Source: an uncultured Alistipes sp. (lineage in GTDB: Bacteria > Bacteroidota > Bacteroidia > Bacteroidales > Rikenellaceae). From it: 64,000 nt of DNA. Each line of letters opens with the position of its first letter. The stretch's first letter is position 1. Under the pieces are notes generated by a model. The model saw only the letters and a program-made list of their open reading frames with translations, ran no database searches and was not told the DNA's origin. Positions 1 to 9,525 of this stretch are shown piece by piece. The stretch lies in NCBI GenBank assembly GCA_910576555.1, contig CAJTIY010000005.1, positions 127,112 through 191,111 on the forward strand. Reading direction: 5' to 3'. The position numbers were made by a program, and so were the translations under genes.

Positions 1-241
1 CCATGCCTGCCGTCGTCACGGCGAAGTAGCAAATGCCCCAGTTGGGCGTATTGCGGCTCAGCAGCGCCACCTTGTCGCCCGCCCGCAGGCCGGCTTCGAG
101 CAGCGTCTGTTGCACTTTGGCGATTCGGCGACCCGCCTCGGCGTAGGTCACGTCTTCGCCCTCGTACATCGTGAAGGCGATCTTCGACGCGAACTCCTGC
201 ACGCTGTGGCGTACCATCGCGGAGAGTGTGTTGAATGTCAT
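1..241 (-). CDS. AMP-forming acyl-CoA ligase, N-terminal fragment (runs off window)
   Basis: The first 80 codons of a minus-strand gene are visible. The protein opens MTFNTLSAMVRHSVQEF and continues with a YAEAGRRIA stretch and LSRNTPNWGICYFA. This is the usual N-terminus of long-chain fatty-acid-CoA ligases (FadD/ANL superfamily), which activate fatty acids to acyl-AMP and then acyl-CoA. The AMP-binding P-loop and adenylation motifs lie outside the window, so substrate cannot be judged. The start ATG at 241 follows a near-match promoter box (TAATTTCG on the minus strand, 286-293) that is back to back with the queG promoter. The family call is fairly safe. The exact substrate is unknown. Confidence 0.8.
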   Translation of the reverse strand, partial: MTFNTLSAMVRHSVQEFASKIAFTMYEGEDVTYAEAGRRIAKVQQTLLEAGLRAGDKVALLSRNTPNWGICYFAVTTAGM

Positions 242-315
242 GTTCGAAATGTCTGAATTCCGTTCGGTAAACGGAATGTTCGGCACGAAATTACTAATTT
301 TCGGCTGAAATTCCC

Positions 316-323
316 TATTTTTG
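316..323 (+). promoter_or_regulatory. Bacteroidota -7 promoter box for queG
   Basis: TATTTTTG matches the TAnnTTTG consensus 16 bases before the ATG at 339. It decides the queG start: a TTG at 321 in the same frame lies inside this box and so cannot be the initiation codon of a transcript that begins downstream of it. Confidence 0.6.
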
Positions 324-338
324 AACCAAAATCGCACG

Positions 339-1310
339 ATGCTCGACGCAACGAAGATCAAAACGCTGGCGGCGGAGGTCGGTTTCGACCTCTGCGGGAT
401 CGCTCCCTGCCGTCCGCTGACGGCGGGTGCGGCGAAGTTCGGCACTTGGCTCGCGCGGGGCTATCAGTCGTCCCTCGGCTATATGGAGCGTCATGCCGAC
501 AAGCGGTTCGATCCCCGCCTGCTGGTCGAGGGGGCGCGTACGGCCGTGGTCTGTGCCGTCTCCTACAAAAACCGCGCGAGCGAGGGCTATCCCGCCGGCC
601 ATCGGGCCAAAGTGGCCTCCTACGCCTGTGCGGCCGACTACCATACGACGCTGCGCGCGATGCTCGACCGCATGCTCGCGGCGCTCCGCGCGGAGCGTCC
701 CGACCTGCGCGGCCGCGCCTTCGTCGACACGGCGCCGCTCGCCGAGAAGCAGCTGGCCGCCGAGGCCGGGCTGGGGTGGATCGGGCGGCAGTCGCTGCTC
801 GTCACGCCGCGCTTCGGCACCTTCGTCGTGCTGGGCGAGCTGCTGCTCGCCGACGAGGCCGATCGTTACGACGAACCCTTCGGCGAGGGGCGCTGCGGCT
901 CGTGCCGCGCCTGCGTCGAGGCCTGCCCGACGGGCGCCGTCACCGAGGAGCGCATGATCGACACGCGGCGCTGCATCTCGTGCCACACCGTCGAACGCGA
1001 GCAGGCGCAGCGTCCCGGGCTCCACGGCTGGATCTTCGGCTGCGACGCCTGCCAGAGCTGCTGCCCCTACAACCGCCGCGCGCCGCAGCACCGCCACCCG
1101 GCGTTCGACCCCCTGTTCGATCCGCTCCGCATGACCCCCGGGGCGTGGGCGGCGCTGACGCCCGGGGAGTTCGCCGGCCGCATGGGCGCGACGCCGCTCG
1201 TGCGCAGCGGTCTGGAGCGGATCCGGGCCAATGCCGGGGCGGCGACCGGGTCGGAAAACATGCGCGAATGTCCCGAAAAAAACTTATCTTTGCACGTAAA
1301 TATCCCGCAT
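339..1310 (+). CDS. queG: Epoxyqueuosine reductase QueG, no stop codon, reads in frame into cysS
   Basis: QueG reduces epoxyqueuosine to queuosine in tRNA wobble position 34, using cobalamin and two [4Fe-4S] clusters. The protein has the catalytic DTAPLAEK segment near residue 135, followed by AGLGWIGRQSLL. It then has the ferredoxin motifs CGSCRACVEACP and CDACQSCCPYN. The expected C-terminus is reached near codon 305 (SGLERIRANAG), a normal family length. No stop codon follows. The frame stays open through about 20 further codons, across the cysS promoter, and into the ATG of cysS. The longest product would be an 815-residue QueG-CysRS fusion. Whether that fusion is made, or QueG merely has an unusual tail problem, cannot be told from the sequence. 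Confidence 0.88.
1285..1292 (+). promoter_or_regulatory. Internal -7 promoter box for cysS
   Basis: TATCTTTG is a full match to the Bacteroidota -7 consensus, placed 18 bases before the cysS ATG. It lies inside the open frame that joins queG to cysS. It therefore suggests that cysS is also expressed alone from a very short leader. Confidence 0.7.
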
Positions 1311-2786
1311 ATGGAATCGAAACTCGTACTTTATAATACGCTCACCCGCCGCAAGGAGGCGTTCGAGCCGCTCGTTCCCGGCCGCGTCGGCATGTACGTC
1401 TGCGGCCCCACGGTCTACGGCGACCCCCATCTGGGCCATGCGCGTCCGGCCGTGACGTTCGACCTCATGTTCCGCTACCTGAAGGCCTCGGGCTACAAGG
1501 TGCGCTACGTGCGCAACATCACCGACGTGGGGCACCTCGAGCACGACGCCGACGAGGGCGAGGACAAGATCGCCAAGAAGGCCCGCCTCGAGCAGCTCGA
1601 ACCGATGGAGGTGGCCCACTACTACACCGAGCGCTACCGCCGCGCGATGGAGGCGCTGGGCGTGGAGAGCCCTTCGATCGAACCCCATGCCTCGGGCCAC
1701 ATCATCGAGCAGATCGCCTTCGTGCAGCGGATCCTCGACGCGGGCTACGCCTACGTGTCGAACGGCTCGGTCTATTTCGACGTGGAGAAGTACGACGCGC
1801 AGCACCGCTACGGCCGCCTTTCGGGCCGCAATCTGGAGGATATCGTGGCCAACACGCGCGAGCTCGACGGACAGTCGGACAAGCGCCATTCGTACGACTT
1901 CGCGCTGTGGAAGAAGGCCTCGCCCGAGCACATCATGCGCTGGCCCTCGCCGTGGAGCGACGGCTTCCCCGGGTGGCACATGGAGTGCTCGGCCATGTCG
2001 ACGCGCTACCTCGGCGAGCGGTTCGACATCCACGGCGGCGGCATGGACCTCATGTTCCCCCACCACGAGTGCGAGATCGCCCAGTCGACGGCCGCCCTCG
2101 GCCACGATTCGGCACGCTATTGGGTCCACAACAACATGATCACGATCAACGGCCAGAAGATGGGCAAGTCGCTCGGCAACTTCATCACGCTCGAGGAGCT
2201 CTTCGCGGGGTCGCACCCCCTGCTGGCGCAGGCCTATTCGCCCATGACGATCCGCTTCTTCGTGCTGCAGGCCCACTACCGTTCGACGCTCGACTTCTCC
2301 AACGAGGCGCTGCAGGCCGCCGAAAAGGGCCTCGACCGCCTGATGAAGGGGATCGAGACGCTCGGCAAGATCAAGCCCTCGGCCGCCTCGACGGTCGATC
2401 CCTCGGAGCTGGAGGCGCGCTGCCGCGCGGCGATGGACGACGACCTCAATTCGCCGCAGGTCATCTCGGCGCTCTTCGACTGGGTGCGTACGATCAACCA
2501 GCTCGCCGACGGCGCACAGACGATCGCGGCGGCCGATCTGGAGACGCTGCGCGTCGTCGTGCGCCGCTACGCTTTCGACATCCTCGGCCTGCGCGACGAG
2601 AAGGCCGCCGGCGCCGCCTCGGGCCGCGACTACGTGACGCCGCTCGTGGAGATGCTGCTCGCCGAGCGGCTCGCAGCCCGCGCCGCGAAGGACTGGGCCG
2701 CCTCGGACCGCATCCGCGACGGACTTGCCGCGGCCGGCATCCGCGTGAAGGACCGCAAGGAGGGCACCGACTGGGAGCTCGAATAG
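1311..2786 (+). CDS. cysS: Cysteinyl-tRNA synthetase
   Basis: This 491-residue class I synthetase charges tRNA-Cys with cysteine. The HIGH motif appears as HLGH at residues 40-43, following the zinc ligand C31 in MYVCGPTVYGD. The KMSKS motif appears as KMGKS at 283-287. GWHMECSAMS and MFPHHECEIAQS supply the other expected zinc-site residues, and the length is normal for the family. The ATG at 1311 is chosen because a perfect -7 promoter box sits 18 bases upstream and the protein then starts at the usual N-terminus (MESKLVLYNT). The reading frame is also open upstream through queG, so a longer fused form is possible. Confidence 0.96.
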   Translation: MESKLVLYNTLTRRKEAFEPLVPGRVGMYVCGPTVYGDPHLGHARPAVTFDLMFRYLKASGYKVRYVRNITDVGHLEHDADEGEDKIAKKARLEQLEPMEVAHYYTERYRRAMEALGVESPSIEPHASGHIIEQIAFVQRILDAGYAYVSNGSVYFDVEKYDAQHRYGRLSGRNLEDIVANTRELDGQSDKRHSYDFALWKKASPEHIMRWPSPWSDGFPGWHMECSAMSTRYLGERFDIHGGGMDLMFPHHECEIAQSTAALGHDSARYWVHNNMITINGQKMGKSLGNFITLEELFAGSHPLLAQAYSPMTIRFFVLQAHYRSTLDFSNEALQAAEKGLDRLMKGIETLGKIKPSAASTVDPSELEARCRAAMDDDLNSPQVISALFDWVRTINQLADGAQTIAAADLETLRVVVRRYAFDILGLRDEKAAGAASGRDYVTPLVEMLLAERLAARAAKDWAASDRIRDGLAAAGIRVKDRKEGTDWELE

Positions 2787-2889
2787 CCCCCTCGGGAAGT
2801 CGCCGCATGTCGTGTCGTTCGGCTGCGCGCCTCTTCGCCGGCGATGCGGCGGGAGCGGCGGCGGTGCGGCATAAATTTCGAAACGGATT

Positions 2890-4296
2890 ATGACGGAACT
2901 CAAATCGGCGGCTGCGGCGCTCGGTACCGAGCGTATCCGCAGGCTGCTCGTGCAATATGCACTGCCGGCGATCGTCGCCATGACGGCGTCGTCGCTTTAC
3001 AACATGGTCGACAGCATCTTCATCGGCCACGGAGTGGGGCCGCTGGCCATTTCGGGCCTCGCGCTCACCTTCCCGCTGATGAACCTCGCCGCGGCGTTCG
3101 GTTCGCTCGTGGGCGTGGGCGCCGCGACGCTCATCTCGATGCGGCTCGGCCAGCGCGACTACGCCACGGCCCAGAACGTGCTGGGCAACGTCGTGTCGCT
3201 CAACCTCATCATCGGCGTGGCGTTCGGTCTGCTGACGCTCGCGTTCCTCGATCCGATTCTCTACTTCTTCGGTGCGAGCGAGGTCACGGTGGGCTACGCC
3301 CGCGAATACATGGTCGTGATCCTCGCGGGCAACGTCGTAACCCACATGTATCTGGGCCTCAATGCCGTGCTCCGCGCCTCGGGCCACCCGCGCAAGGCGA
3401 TGCAGGCCACGATTACCACCGTGGTCATCAATACGCTGCTCGACCCGCTGTTCATCTACGGCTTCGGGTGGGGCATCCGCGGCGCAGCCGTGGCCACGGT
3501 GCTCGCGCAGGTCATCTCGCTCGCGTGGCAGCTGCGGATCCTCTCCGACCGCAGCGAGCTGCTCCGCTTCCGGCGGGGCATCTACCGCCTGCGGCGCAAG
3601 ATCGTGCGCGACGTGGTGGCGATCGGCATGTCGCCCTTTCTGATGAACCTCGCGGCCTGCTTCATCGTCATCCTCATCAACAAGGGCCTGAAACAGTACG
3701 GCGGCGACCTGCAGATCGGCGCCTACGGCATCGTCAACCGCGTGGCCTTCTTCTTCGTGATGATCGTCATGGGCCTCAATCAGGGCATGCAGCCCATCGC
3801 GGGGTATAACTTCGGGGCCCGGCAGTACGACCGCGTGCTGCGCGTGCTGCGGCTGACGATGATCGGCGCCACGTGCGTCACGACGCTGGGCTTTCTGGTC
3901 GGCGAGGCGATGCCGCGGCTGGCCGTGGGGCTCTTCACGACCGACCCCGAGCTGATCCGCCTCTCGGTCGAGGGCATGCGCATCGTCTTCGTCTGCTTCC
4001 CGATCATCGGGTTCCAGATGGTCGCCACCAACTTCTTCATGAGCATCGGCATGGCCGGGAAGTCGATCTTCCTGTCGCTCTCGCGCCAGCTGCTCTTCCT
4101 CATGCCGGGGCTGCTCGTGCTGCCCCGGATCTTCGATCTGCATACGCCGTGGGACGGCAGCTGGGGCGTGTGGTGCGCCATGCCGCTCTCCGACCTGCTG
4201 GCCTCGATCGTGGCATTCGCCATGCTGACCTGTCAATTGCGGAAATTCCGGGCGCTCGTCGCCGCGCGTTCCGCCGAAGACCGAAACCGGATATGA
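2890..4296 (+). CDS. MATE-family efflux transporter
   Basis: This 468-residue polytopic membrane protein has about twelve hydrophobic segments in two similar halves, the arrangement of MATE exporters that expel cationic drugs or metabolites using a Na+ or H+ gradient. The N-terminal ALPAIVAMTASSLYNMVDSI and FIGHGVGPLAISGLALTFP stretches are hallmark sequences. The repeat half carries MGLNQGMQPIAGYNFGA. The substrate cannot be deduced. The 3' end overlaps the next gene by four bases (ATGA), so the two are likely translated together. No clear promoter box is visible in the 103-base gap after cysS beyond a weak TAAATTTC. Confidence 0.9.
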   Translation: MTELKSAAAALGTERIRRLLVQYALPAIVAMTASSLYNMVDSIFIGHGVGPLAISGLALTFPLMNLAAAFGSLVGVGAATLISMRLGQRDYATAQNVLGNVVSLNLIIGVAFGLLTLAFLDPILYFFGASEVTVGYAREYMVVILAGNVVTHMYLGLNAVLRASGHPRKAMQATITTVVINTLLDPLFIYGFGWGIRGAAVATVLAQVISLAWQLRILSDRSELLRFRRGIYRLRRKIVRDVVAIGMSPFLMNLAACFIVILINKGLKQYGGDLQIGAYGIVNRVAFFFVMIVMGLNQGMQPIAGYNFGARQYDRVLRVLRLTMIGATCVTTLGFLVGEAMPRLAVGLFTTDPELIRLSVEGMRIVFVCFPIIGFQMVATNFFMSIGMAGKSIFLSLSRQLLFLMPGLLVLPRIFDLHTPWDGSWGVWCAMPLSDLLASIVAFAMLTCQLRKFRALVAARSAEDRNRI

Positions 4297-4928
4297 AAAA
4301 TTTCGTGATCAACATCGGCCGTCAGCTCGGCAGCGGCGGCAAGCCCGTCGGCGAGATCGTCGCACGGCGGCTCGGCGTGCGGATCTACGACCGCTCGCTC
4401 ATCGACCTTGCCGCGCGGCAGAGCGGTCTCTGCCCGGAGGTCTTCGCCCGTGCCGACGAGCGCGAGGCCAAAGGGGTGTTCGCTACGCTCGTAGGGTACC
4501 TGCGGGCTCCCTTCACGGGCTACGAGGGCGGCAATGCGGCCAACGTGCTCTCGAACGAGGCGCTGTTCCAGATGCAGAGCGATGCCATCCGCGAGGTCGC
4601 CGCGCGCGAGTCGTGCCTCTTCGTGGGGCGCTGCGCCGACTACATCCTGCGCGACCATCCGCGTGCCGTGAGCATCTTCATCACGGCCGACGAGGAGGAC
4701 CGCGTCGAGCGGCTCTGCCGGCGCGACGGATGCACGGAGCAGCAGGCTCGCCTGCGCATGGAGCGCGTCGACGCCTGCCGGGCCTCCTATTACAACTATT
4801 ACAGCGGGCGCACGTGGGGCGATGCGGCGACGTACGACCTCTGCGTCAACTCCTCGCGCCTCGGCCTCGAGGCTACGGCCGATCTGGTGCTGGAGTTCGC
4901 GGTCCGCAAGCTGGGTTTGAAAATCTGA
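4293..4928 (+). CDS. Cytidylate kinase-like family protein
   Basis: This is a 211-residue soluble protein of the cytidylate-kinase-like group (Pfam Cytidylate_kin2). The P-loop region reads INIGRQLGSGGKPVGEIVA, and IYDRSLIDLAA follows. A FVGRCADYILRDHP segment, IFITADEEDRVERLC and a C-terminal YYNYYSGRTWGDAATYDLC complete the family pattern. It is not the canonical Cmk, and the true phosphate acceptor is unknown. It starts inside the last codons of the MATE gene (ATGA overlap), a close coupling that suggests co-expression without explaining function. prfB follows after five bases. Confidence 0.85.
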   Translation: MKNFVINIGRQLGSGGKPVGEIVARRLGVRIYDRSLIDLAARQSGLCPEVFARADEREAKGVFATLVGYLRAPFTGYEGGNAANVLSNEALFQMQSDAIREVAARESCLFVGRCADYILRDHPRAVSIFITADEEDRVERLCRRDGCTEQQARLRMERVDACRASYYNYYSGRTWGDAATYDLCVNSSRLGLEATADLVLEFAVRKLGLKI

Positions 4929-4933
4929 ATGTT

Positions 4934-6052
<1,119 letters not shown>

Positions 6053-6130
6053 TAACGGGCGAATTTTGACGATGAAGCGTGTCGACGTGGTGCTAACGGG
6101 CGACTCCGGCGCTTCGCTTGTGCCTCTGTC

Positions 6131-6248
6131 CCTCGTGCAGCCCGCAACCTCTTTCGTGCAGCCCGCAACCTCTTTCGTGCAGCCTGCAACCTCTTTCATG
6201 CGGCCCTTCGCCCGGGGTGGCTGCGGGCTGCCCGGCCCGAGGGCCGGG
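6131..6248 (+). repeat. REP-like cluster: three 21-bp tandem units plus one inverted hairpin element
   Basis: GCAGCCCGCAACC occurs at 6137-6149 and 6158-6170, and once with a single change at 6179-6191, at an exact 21-base period. The opposite orientation then appears at 6219-6232 (GGCTGCGGGCTGCC). It is followed at once by the perfect hairpin CCCGGCCC-GA-GGGCCGGG, 6231-6248. The head-to-head arrangement of a shared core next to a hairpin resembles BIMEs. In the 60 bases 6131-6190 I count 26 C against 12 G on the plus strand, the sense of prfB upstream. No gene is visible in the 260-base gap. Confidence 0.8.
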
Positions 6249-6312
6249 AATGAACGATGAATCATTGAAGAGAGCTGTCACCCTACCCTTATTCATTGAC
6301 CGAACGACCGAC

Positions 6313-7503
6313 ATGAAACGACTGCTTCCGCTCCTTTTCGCCCTCGCCGTCGCGGTTCCCGCCGCGGCGCAGGAGGTGCTGGTCGGCATGACCGACACGG
6401 CCGCCTACTTCCCCCTGCTGCGGGGACGGCGCGTCGCCGTGCTGGCCAACCATACGGCCGTGGCCCCGGCCGCGGCGTTCGGCGCCGCGACGGCAGCCGA
6501 TCCGGCGGGCCGCATCCATCTGGTCGACCTGCTCCACGGGCGCGGGTTCGACGTGACAGGCATCTTCTCGCCCGAGCACGGCTTCCGCGGCACGGCCGAT
6601 GCCGGCCAGCATGTGGGCAGTTCGTTCGACGCCGCGACCGGCATTCCGATCCGCTCGCTCTACGACGGCAACGCGAAGCGCCCGTCGGCCGCCGCGATGC
6701 GCACGTTCGACATCCTTGCGGTCGACATGCAGGACGTGGGCGTGCGGTTCTACACCTATTATATATCCATGCTGCGGATGATGGAGGCGTGCGCCGATGC
6801 GGGCATCCCGGTCGTGGTGCTCGACCGGCCCAATCCCCACGGCGAGAAGATCGACGGACCGCTGCTCGAGAAGCGTTTCGAGTCGGGCGTCGGGGCGCTG
6901 CCGATTCCCGTGCTGCACGGCCTGACGATGGGCGAGCTCGCCCGCATGGCCGTGGGCGAGGGGTGGACCGCGCGCTGCGAGGTGACGGTCGTCCGCTGCC
7001 GCAACTACACCCATGCTACCGAATACGTGCTGCCCGTCGCGCCGTCGCCCAACCTGCCGACGCAGCGCGCCGTCTACCTCTATCCGACGCTCTGCCTCTT
7101 CGAAGGCACGGTGTTGAGCGTGGGGCGCGGTACGGACCTTCCCTTCGAGATCTACGGCCATCCGGCCTTCGCCGAGGGCGACTTCCGCTTCACGCCCCGG
7201 TCGATGCCCGGAGCCCGGCAGCCGTTGTTCGAGGGCGTCGTCTGCCGGGGCGTCGATTGCAGCGGCATGCCGCTCGCCGAAGCGCGCGCCGTGGGACTCG
7301 CCCTCGAACCGCTCGTGGCGGCCTACCGCAGCCTCGGCATGGGCGAGCGTTTCTTCAAACCGATCTTCGAAAAACTCGTCGGGGTGTCGTATGTGCGCGA
7401 GATGATCCTCGCCGGCGCTTCGGCCGAGGAGATCCGCGCCCGCTGGCACGACGACGTCGCCGCCTTCCGCACGCTGCGCGCCCGCTACCTGCTCTACGAA
7501 TAG
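6313..7503 (+). CDS. namZ: Exported DUF1343 protein, NamZ-type exo-beta-N-acetylmuramidase
   Basis: This 396-residue protein starts with a signal peptide (MKRLLPLLFALAVAVPAAAQ). It then follows the DUF1343 pattern: LLRGRRVAVLANHTAV, GIFSPEHGFRGTADAG, VDMQDVGVRFYTYYISM, VVLDRPNPHGEKIDGP, and LPTQRAVYLYPTLCLFEGT with VSVGRGTDLPFEIYG-like spacing. Characterised members (NamZ, glycoside hydrolase family GH171) remove terminal MurNAc from peptidoglycan fragments in the periplasm, so a role in cell-wall recycling is likely. The symbol rests on family membership. The ATG at 6313 is the only start that gives the signal peptide. Confidence 0.87.
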   Translation: MKRLLPLLFALAVAVPAAAQEVLVGMTDTAAYFPLLRGRRVAVLANHTAVAPAAAFGAATAADPAGRIHLVDLLHGRGFDVTGIFSPEHGFRGTADAGQHVGSSFDAATGIPIRSLYDGNAKRPSAAAMRTFDILAVDMQDVGVRFYTYYISMLRMMEACADAGIPVVVLDRPNPHGEKIDGPLLEKRFESGVGALPIPVLHGLTMGELARMAVGEGWTARCEVTVVRCRNYTHATEYVLPVAPSPNLPTQRAVYLYPTLCLFEGTVLSVGRGTDLPFEIYGHPAFAEGDFRFTPRSMPGARQPLFEGVVCRGVDCSGMPLAEARAVGLALEPLVAAYRSLGMGERFFKPIFEKLVGVSYVREMILAGASAEEIRARWHDDVAAFRTLRARYLLYE

Positions 7504-7897
7504 GCCTCCGCGCCGAACGCGGGAGCCCCTTTCCGCCCGGCGCCGCGACCGCCCCGAGGCGACCGGGCGGAAACGCGCCGGACGAACGCCTCTTCGGCCG
7601 GAAACGGGCTTTTTTTCGGTGCGACGCCGTGGCGGCGTAAATTTTTCAAAAAAATTTCAATCTATCATTTTCGTAGCTTCGGATCGGAATCGACTTCCGG
7701 TCCGTTACCTTTTTTGCGCTTTTCGGAGTCGGATCGATGCCGAAATTCGATTTTTGTTCCCCGCGTGCTGCAAAAAAAATCGGAAGGGAATACGGAAAGA
7801 CTGTATTATTTCTTATATTTGTGAAATCGGAGACGTAACCGGGGCCTCCCGCGAGTCGTTTTCGGCGATCGAATTATTAATTTAACAAGGAAAAATT
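7504..7897. other. 394-base intergenic region with one promoter and no gene
   Basis: The first half is GC-rich with inverted CGCCCGG/CCGGGCG segments but no clear terminator. From about 7620 to 7897 it becomes markedly A/T-rich compared with everything around it. The only supported signal is the -7 box at 7814-7821. A short open frame here has no recognisable product. Confidence 0.6.
7814..7821 (+). promoter_or_regulatory. -7 promoter box for the lipoprotein gene
   Basis: TATATTTG is a perfect TAnnTTTG match with an A/T-rich upstream flank. It predicts a leader of roughly 70 bases before the ATG at 7898, which is itself preceded by AAGGAAAAA. Confidence 0.65.
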
Positions 7898-9049
7898 ATG
7901 GCATTCAAGTCCTATTTGCGCTTCTTTTCCGTAGCGCTCGCAGCGATGAGCATGGCGGTTGCCTGCGGCGACTCCGACGACCCCAAAGGCTCCGATGGCC
8001 CCGACCGTCCCGATGTACCGGGTACCGAAGAATCGGACCTCACCTTTACGATGTCCGCTACCAATCCTACGGAAAGCGGCGTCGCGATCAGCATCGTGCC
8101 GTCGAACGACAACGAGTACTATTATTGGGACATCTCCCTCAAGGAGCAGTACGACTCCCTCACCGAGGTCGATATCGCCAACAGCCTGAAGGGGCTTACG
8201 GCCGACTACCTGACGAGGGGCCCGATCGAGGTTACCGCCGAGCAGTTCGAATCGATGGTCCAGCTGGAGCCGGGTACGGAGTATTACTTGTGGGCCGTGG
8301 GCTACAACCTCCCGAAGGGTACCGTCACGACCTCCGTCACGAAGGTGGCCTTCACCACGCTGCAGGGCGAGTTCACCGACGCCTATAAGGCTTGGCTCGG
8401 CCGTTGGACGGTGACCAGCGCAAGCTCGGCTTCTTCGAAGCCGCTTACGTTCACGGTCGATATCGAGTCGGTCAACTCGGCCAAGTATGCGGTCTCCGGC
8501 CTGACGACTACGGTCGTGGACATTCCTGCCACCGCGCGTTTCGACAAGGAGACGGGTGCGATGAAGCTGATGTGCACGTCGTTCGGTCAGGAAGACGGCG
8601 GCGGTCAGATCGGCCTCGTGGAGATTTACTATATCGGTGTCTGCGAGTACAACAATGGCTACACCGTAGTATCGGGCGACTATCCCGGTATGGAGGCCGA
8701 GATGGATGCCGACAAGCAGCACGCTACGATGAAGGGGCTGTCGGTAAGCGTGAACGGCCAGTCCGGCCCGATGGACCTCGATGTCGTCGGTATGGAGTAT
8801 ATGGCTCTTCAGGTGCAGGGCGGCAAGGTCGTTTCGTTCAATCCTGCCGACGGTTTCGAGCAGGGCGATTTCCCGATCGGTCCCTACTCGATGACCAAGA
8901 CCGCTTCGGGTCCGCTGGCTGTCGATGCTTCGCAGAAGGCGGTTTCGACGACGCTGCGTCTCGATGCCCTCAAGCGTCGGAACGCAGGTGCGGCCCAGCG
9001 TTATTCGTTCGTCAGCTCGGAGCTGCGCGGCATGATGCAGGCTCGCTGA
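7898..9049 (+). CDS. Surface-type lipoprotein with FN3-like and WTVT-type beta domains, function unknown
   Basis: I do not recognise a named family. The 383-residue protein has a lipoprotein signal ending in MAVAC (C23). The mature N-terminus GDSDDPKGSDG is acidic, which in Bacteroidota often marks surface export. Residues about 45-150 look like a fibronectin-III/Ig-like domain (LEPGTEYYLWAVGYN near its end). Residues about 165-300 form a second beta-rich domain beginning AWLGRWTVTS. It is monocistronic: it has its own promoter at 7814 and a strong terminator 39 bases after the stop. Its codon use looks less GC-biased than its neighbours. A role in ligand binding at the cell surface is only a guess. 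Confidence 0.75.
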   Translation: MAFKSYLRFFSVALAAMSMAVACGDSDDPKGSDGPDRPDVPGTEESDLTFTMSATNPTESGVAISIVPSNDNEYYYWDISLKEQYDSLTEVDIANSLKGLTADYLTRGPIEVTAEQFESMVQLEPGTEYYLWAVGYNLPKGTVTTSVTKVAFTTLQGEFTDAYKAWLGRWTVTSASSASSKPLTFTVDIESVNSAKYAVSGLTTTVVDIPATARFDKETGAMKLMCTSFGQEDGGGQIGLVEIYYIGVCEYNNGYTVVSGDYPGMEAEMDADKQHATMKGLSVSVNGQSGPMDLDVVGMEYMALQVQGGKVVSFNPADGFEQGDFPIGPYSMTKTASGPLAVDASQKAVSTTLRLDALKRRNAGAAQRYSFVSSELRGMMQAR

Positions 9050-9087
9050 AGATACACAGCGCCGGTCCCCGACCGGATGAAAAAGAA

Positions 9088-9116
9088 GCTGCCCGATTCG
9101 TCGGGCGGCTTTTTTT
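9088..9116 (+). terminator. Intrinsic terminator after the lipoprotein gene
   Basis: AGCTGCCCGA-TTCG-TCGGGCGGCT is followed by a run of seven T, a textbook rho-independent terminator. Confidence 0.9.
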
Positions 9117-9525
9117 GTCGGAAGGGCTTTCGGAGGAGCTCTCGGAAGGACTCTCGGAGGGCGTTTTCAGAGGGGCTTTCGGAGGGGGTGTTTTCGGGGG
9201 CGGGTGCTATGCGGTCTTTTCCGTCGTCGATACGACTCCTCGGAGTCGGCAGCCCGCAGCCGCCCGATAGCGAGACGCCCGGCAATTTCGTTCCGGGGGC
9301 GGGTGCTATGCGGTCTTTTCCGTCGTCGATACGACTCCTCGGAGTCGGCAGCCCGCAGCCGCCCGGTGCGGAGGGCTGCTCTCCTCGCCCGAAGGCTCGG
9401 CGACAGCCTCCGCCGGCTGCGGCCTGCAAAAGCAGGTCCGTGCATCGGGTGGCTGCGGCCTGCAAAAGCAGGTCCGTGCATCGGGTGGCTTTCGGTCGGG
9501 GCCGCTGCGGATCGGTGCTGCCGCC
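9117..9525. repeat. Convergent-gene gap built of direct repeats and REP-like hairpins
   Basis: No gene is supported here. 9117-9195 is a degenerate tract of TTTCGGAGG-like units. A segment of about 70 bases beginning GGGGGCGGGTGCTATGCGG occurs twice (about 9196-9265 and 9295-9364). Each copy ends in the hairpin CGACTCC-TC-GGAGTCG and the core GGCAGCCCGCAGCC (9248-9261 and 9347-9360, minus-strand orientation). A 36-base unit is then duplicated in tandem. Its core GGCTGCGGCCTGC (9415-9427 and 9451-9463) merges into the hairpin CCTGC-AAAA-GCAGG. The region separates the lipoprotein gene from the convergent acetyltransferase gene. Confidence 0.8.

Noticed and set aside
321..338. TTG at 321 as the queG start
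   Set aside because: It lies inside the -7 promoter box 316-323, so a transcript from that promoter would not contain it. ATG at 339 gives the normal N-terminus.
1284..2981. Long minus-strand open frame (565 codons) opposite cysS
   Set aside because: It lies wholly antisense to a clear CysRS gene, and such frames are common in GC-rich DNA. Its translation is an Arg/Val/His-rich sequence with no domain.
7619..7885. 88-codon open frame upstream of the lipoprotein gene
   Set aside because: It spans the A/T-rich promoter region and the -7 box at 7814, with no recognisable protein.
9415..9487. CRISPR-like 36-base repeats
   Set aside because: Copies are directly tandem with no unique spacers and include a REP-type hairpin. 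No cas genes are present. The 63-base array at 34068 was rejected for the same reason.
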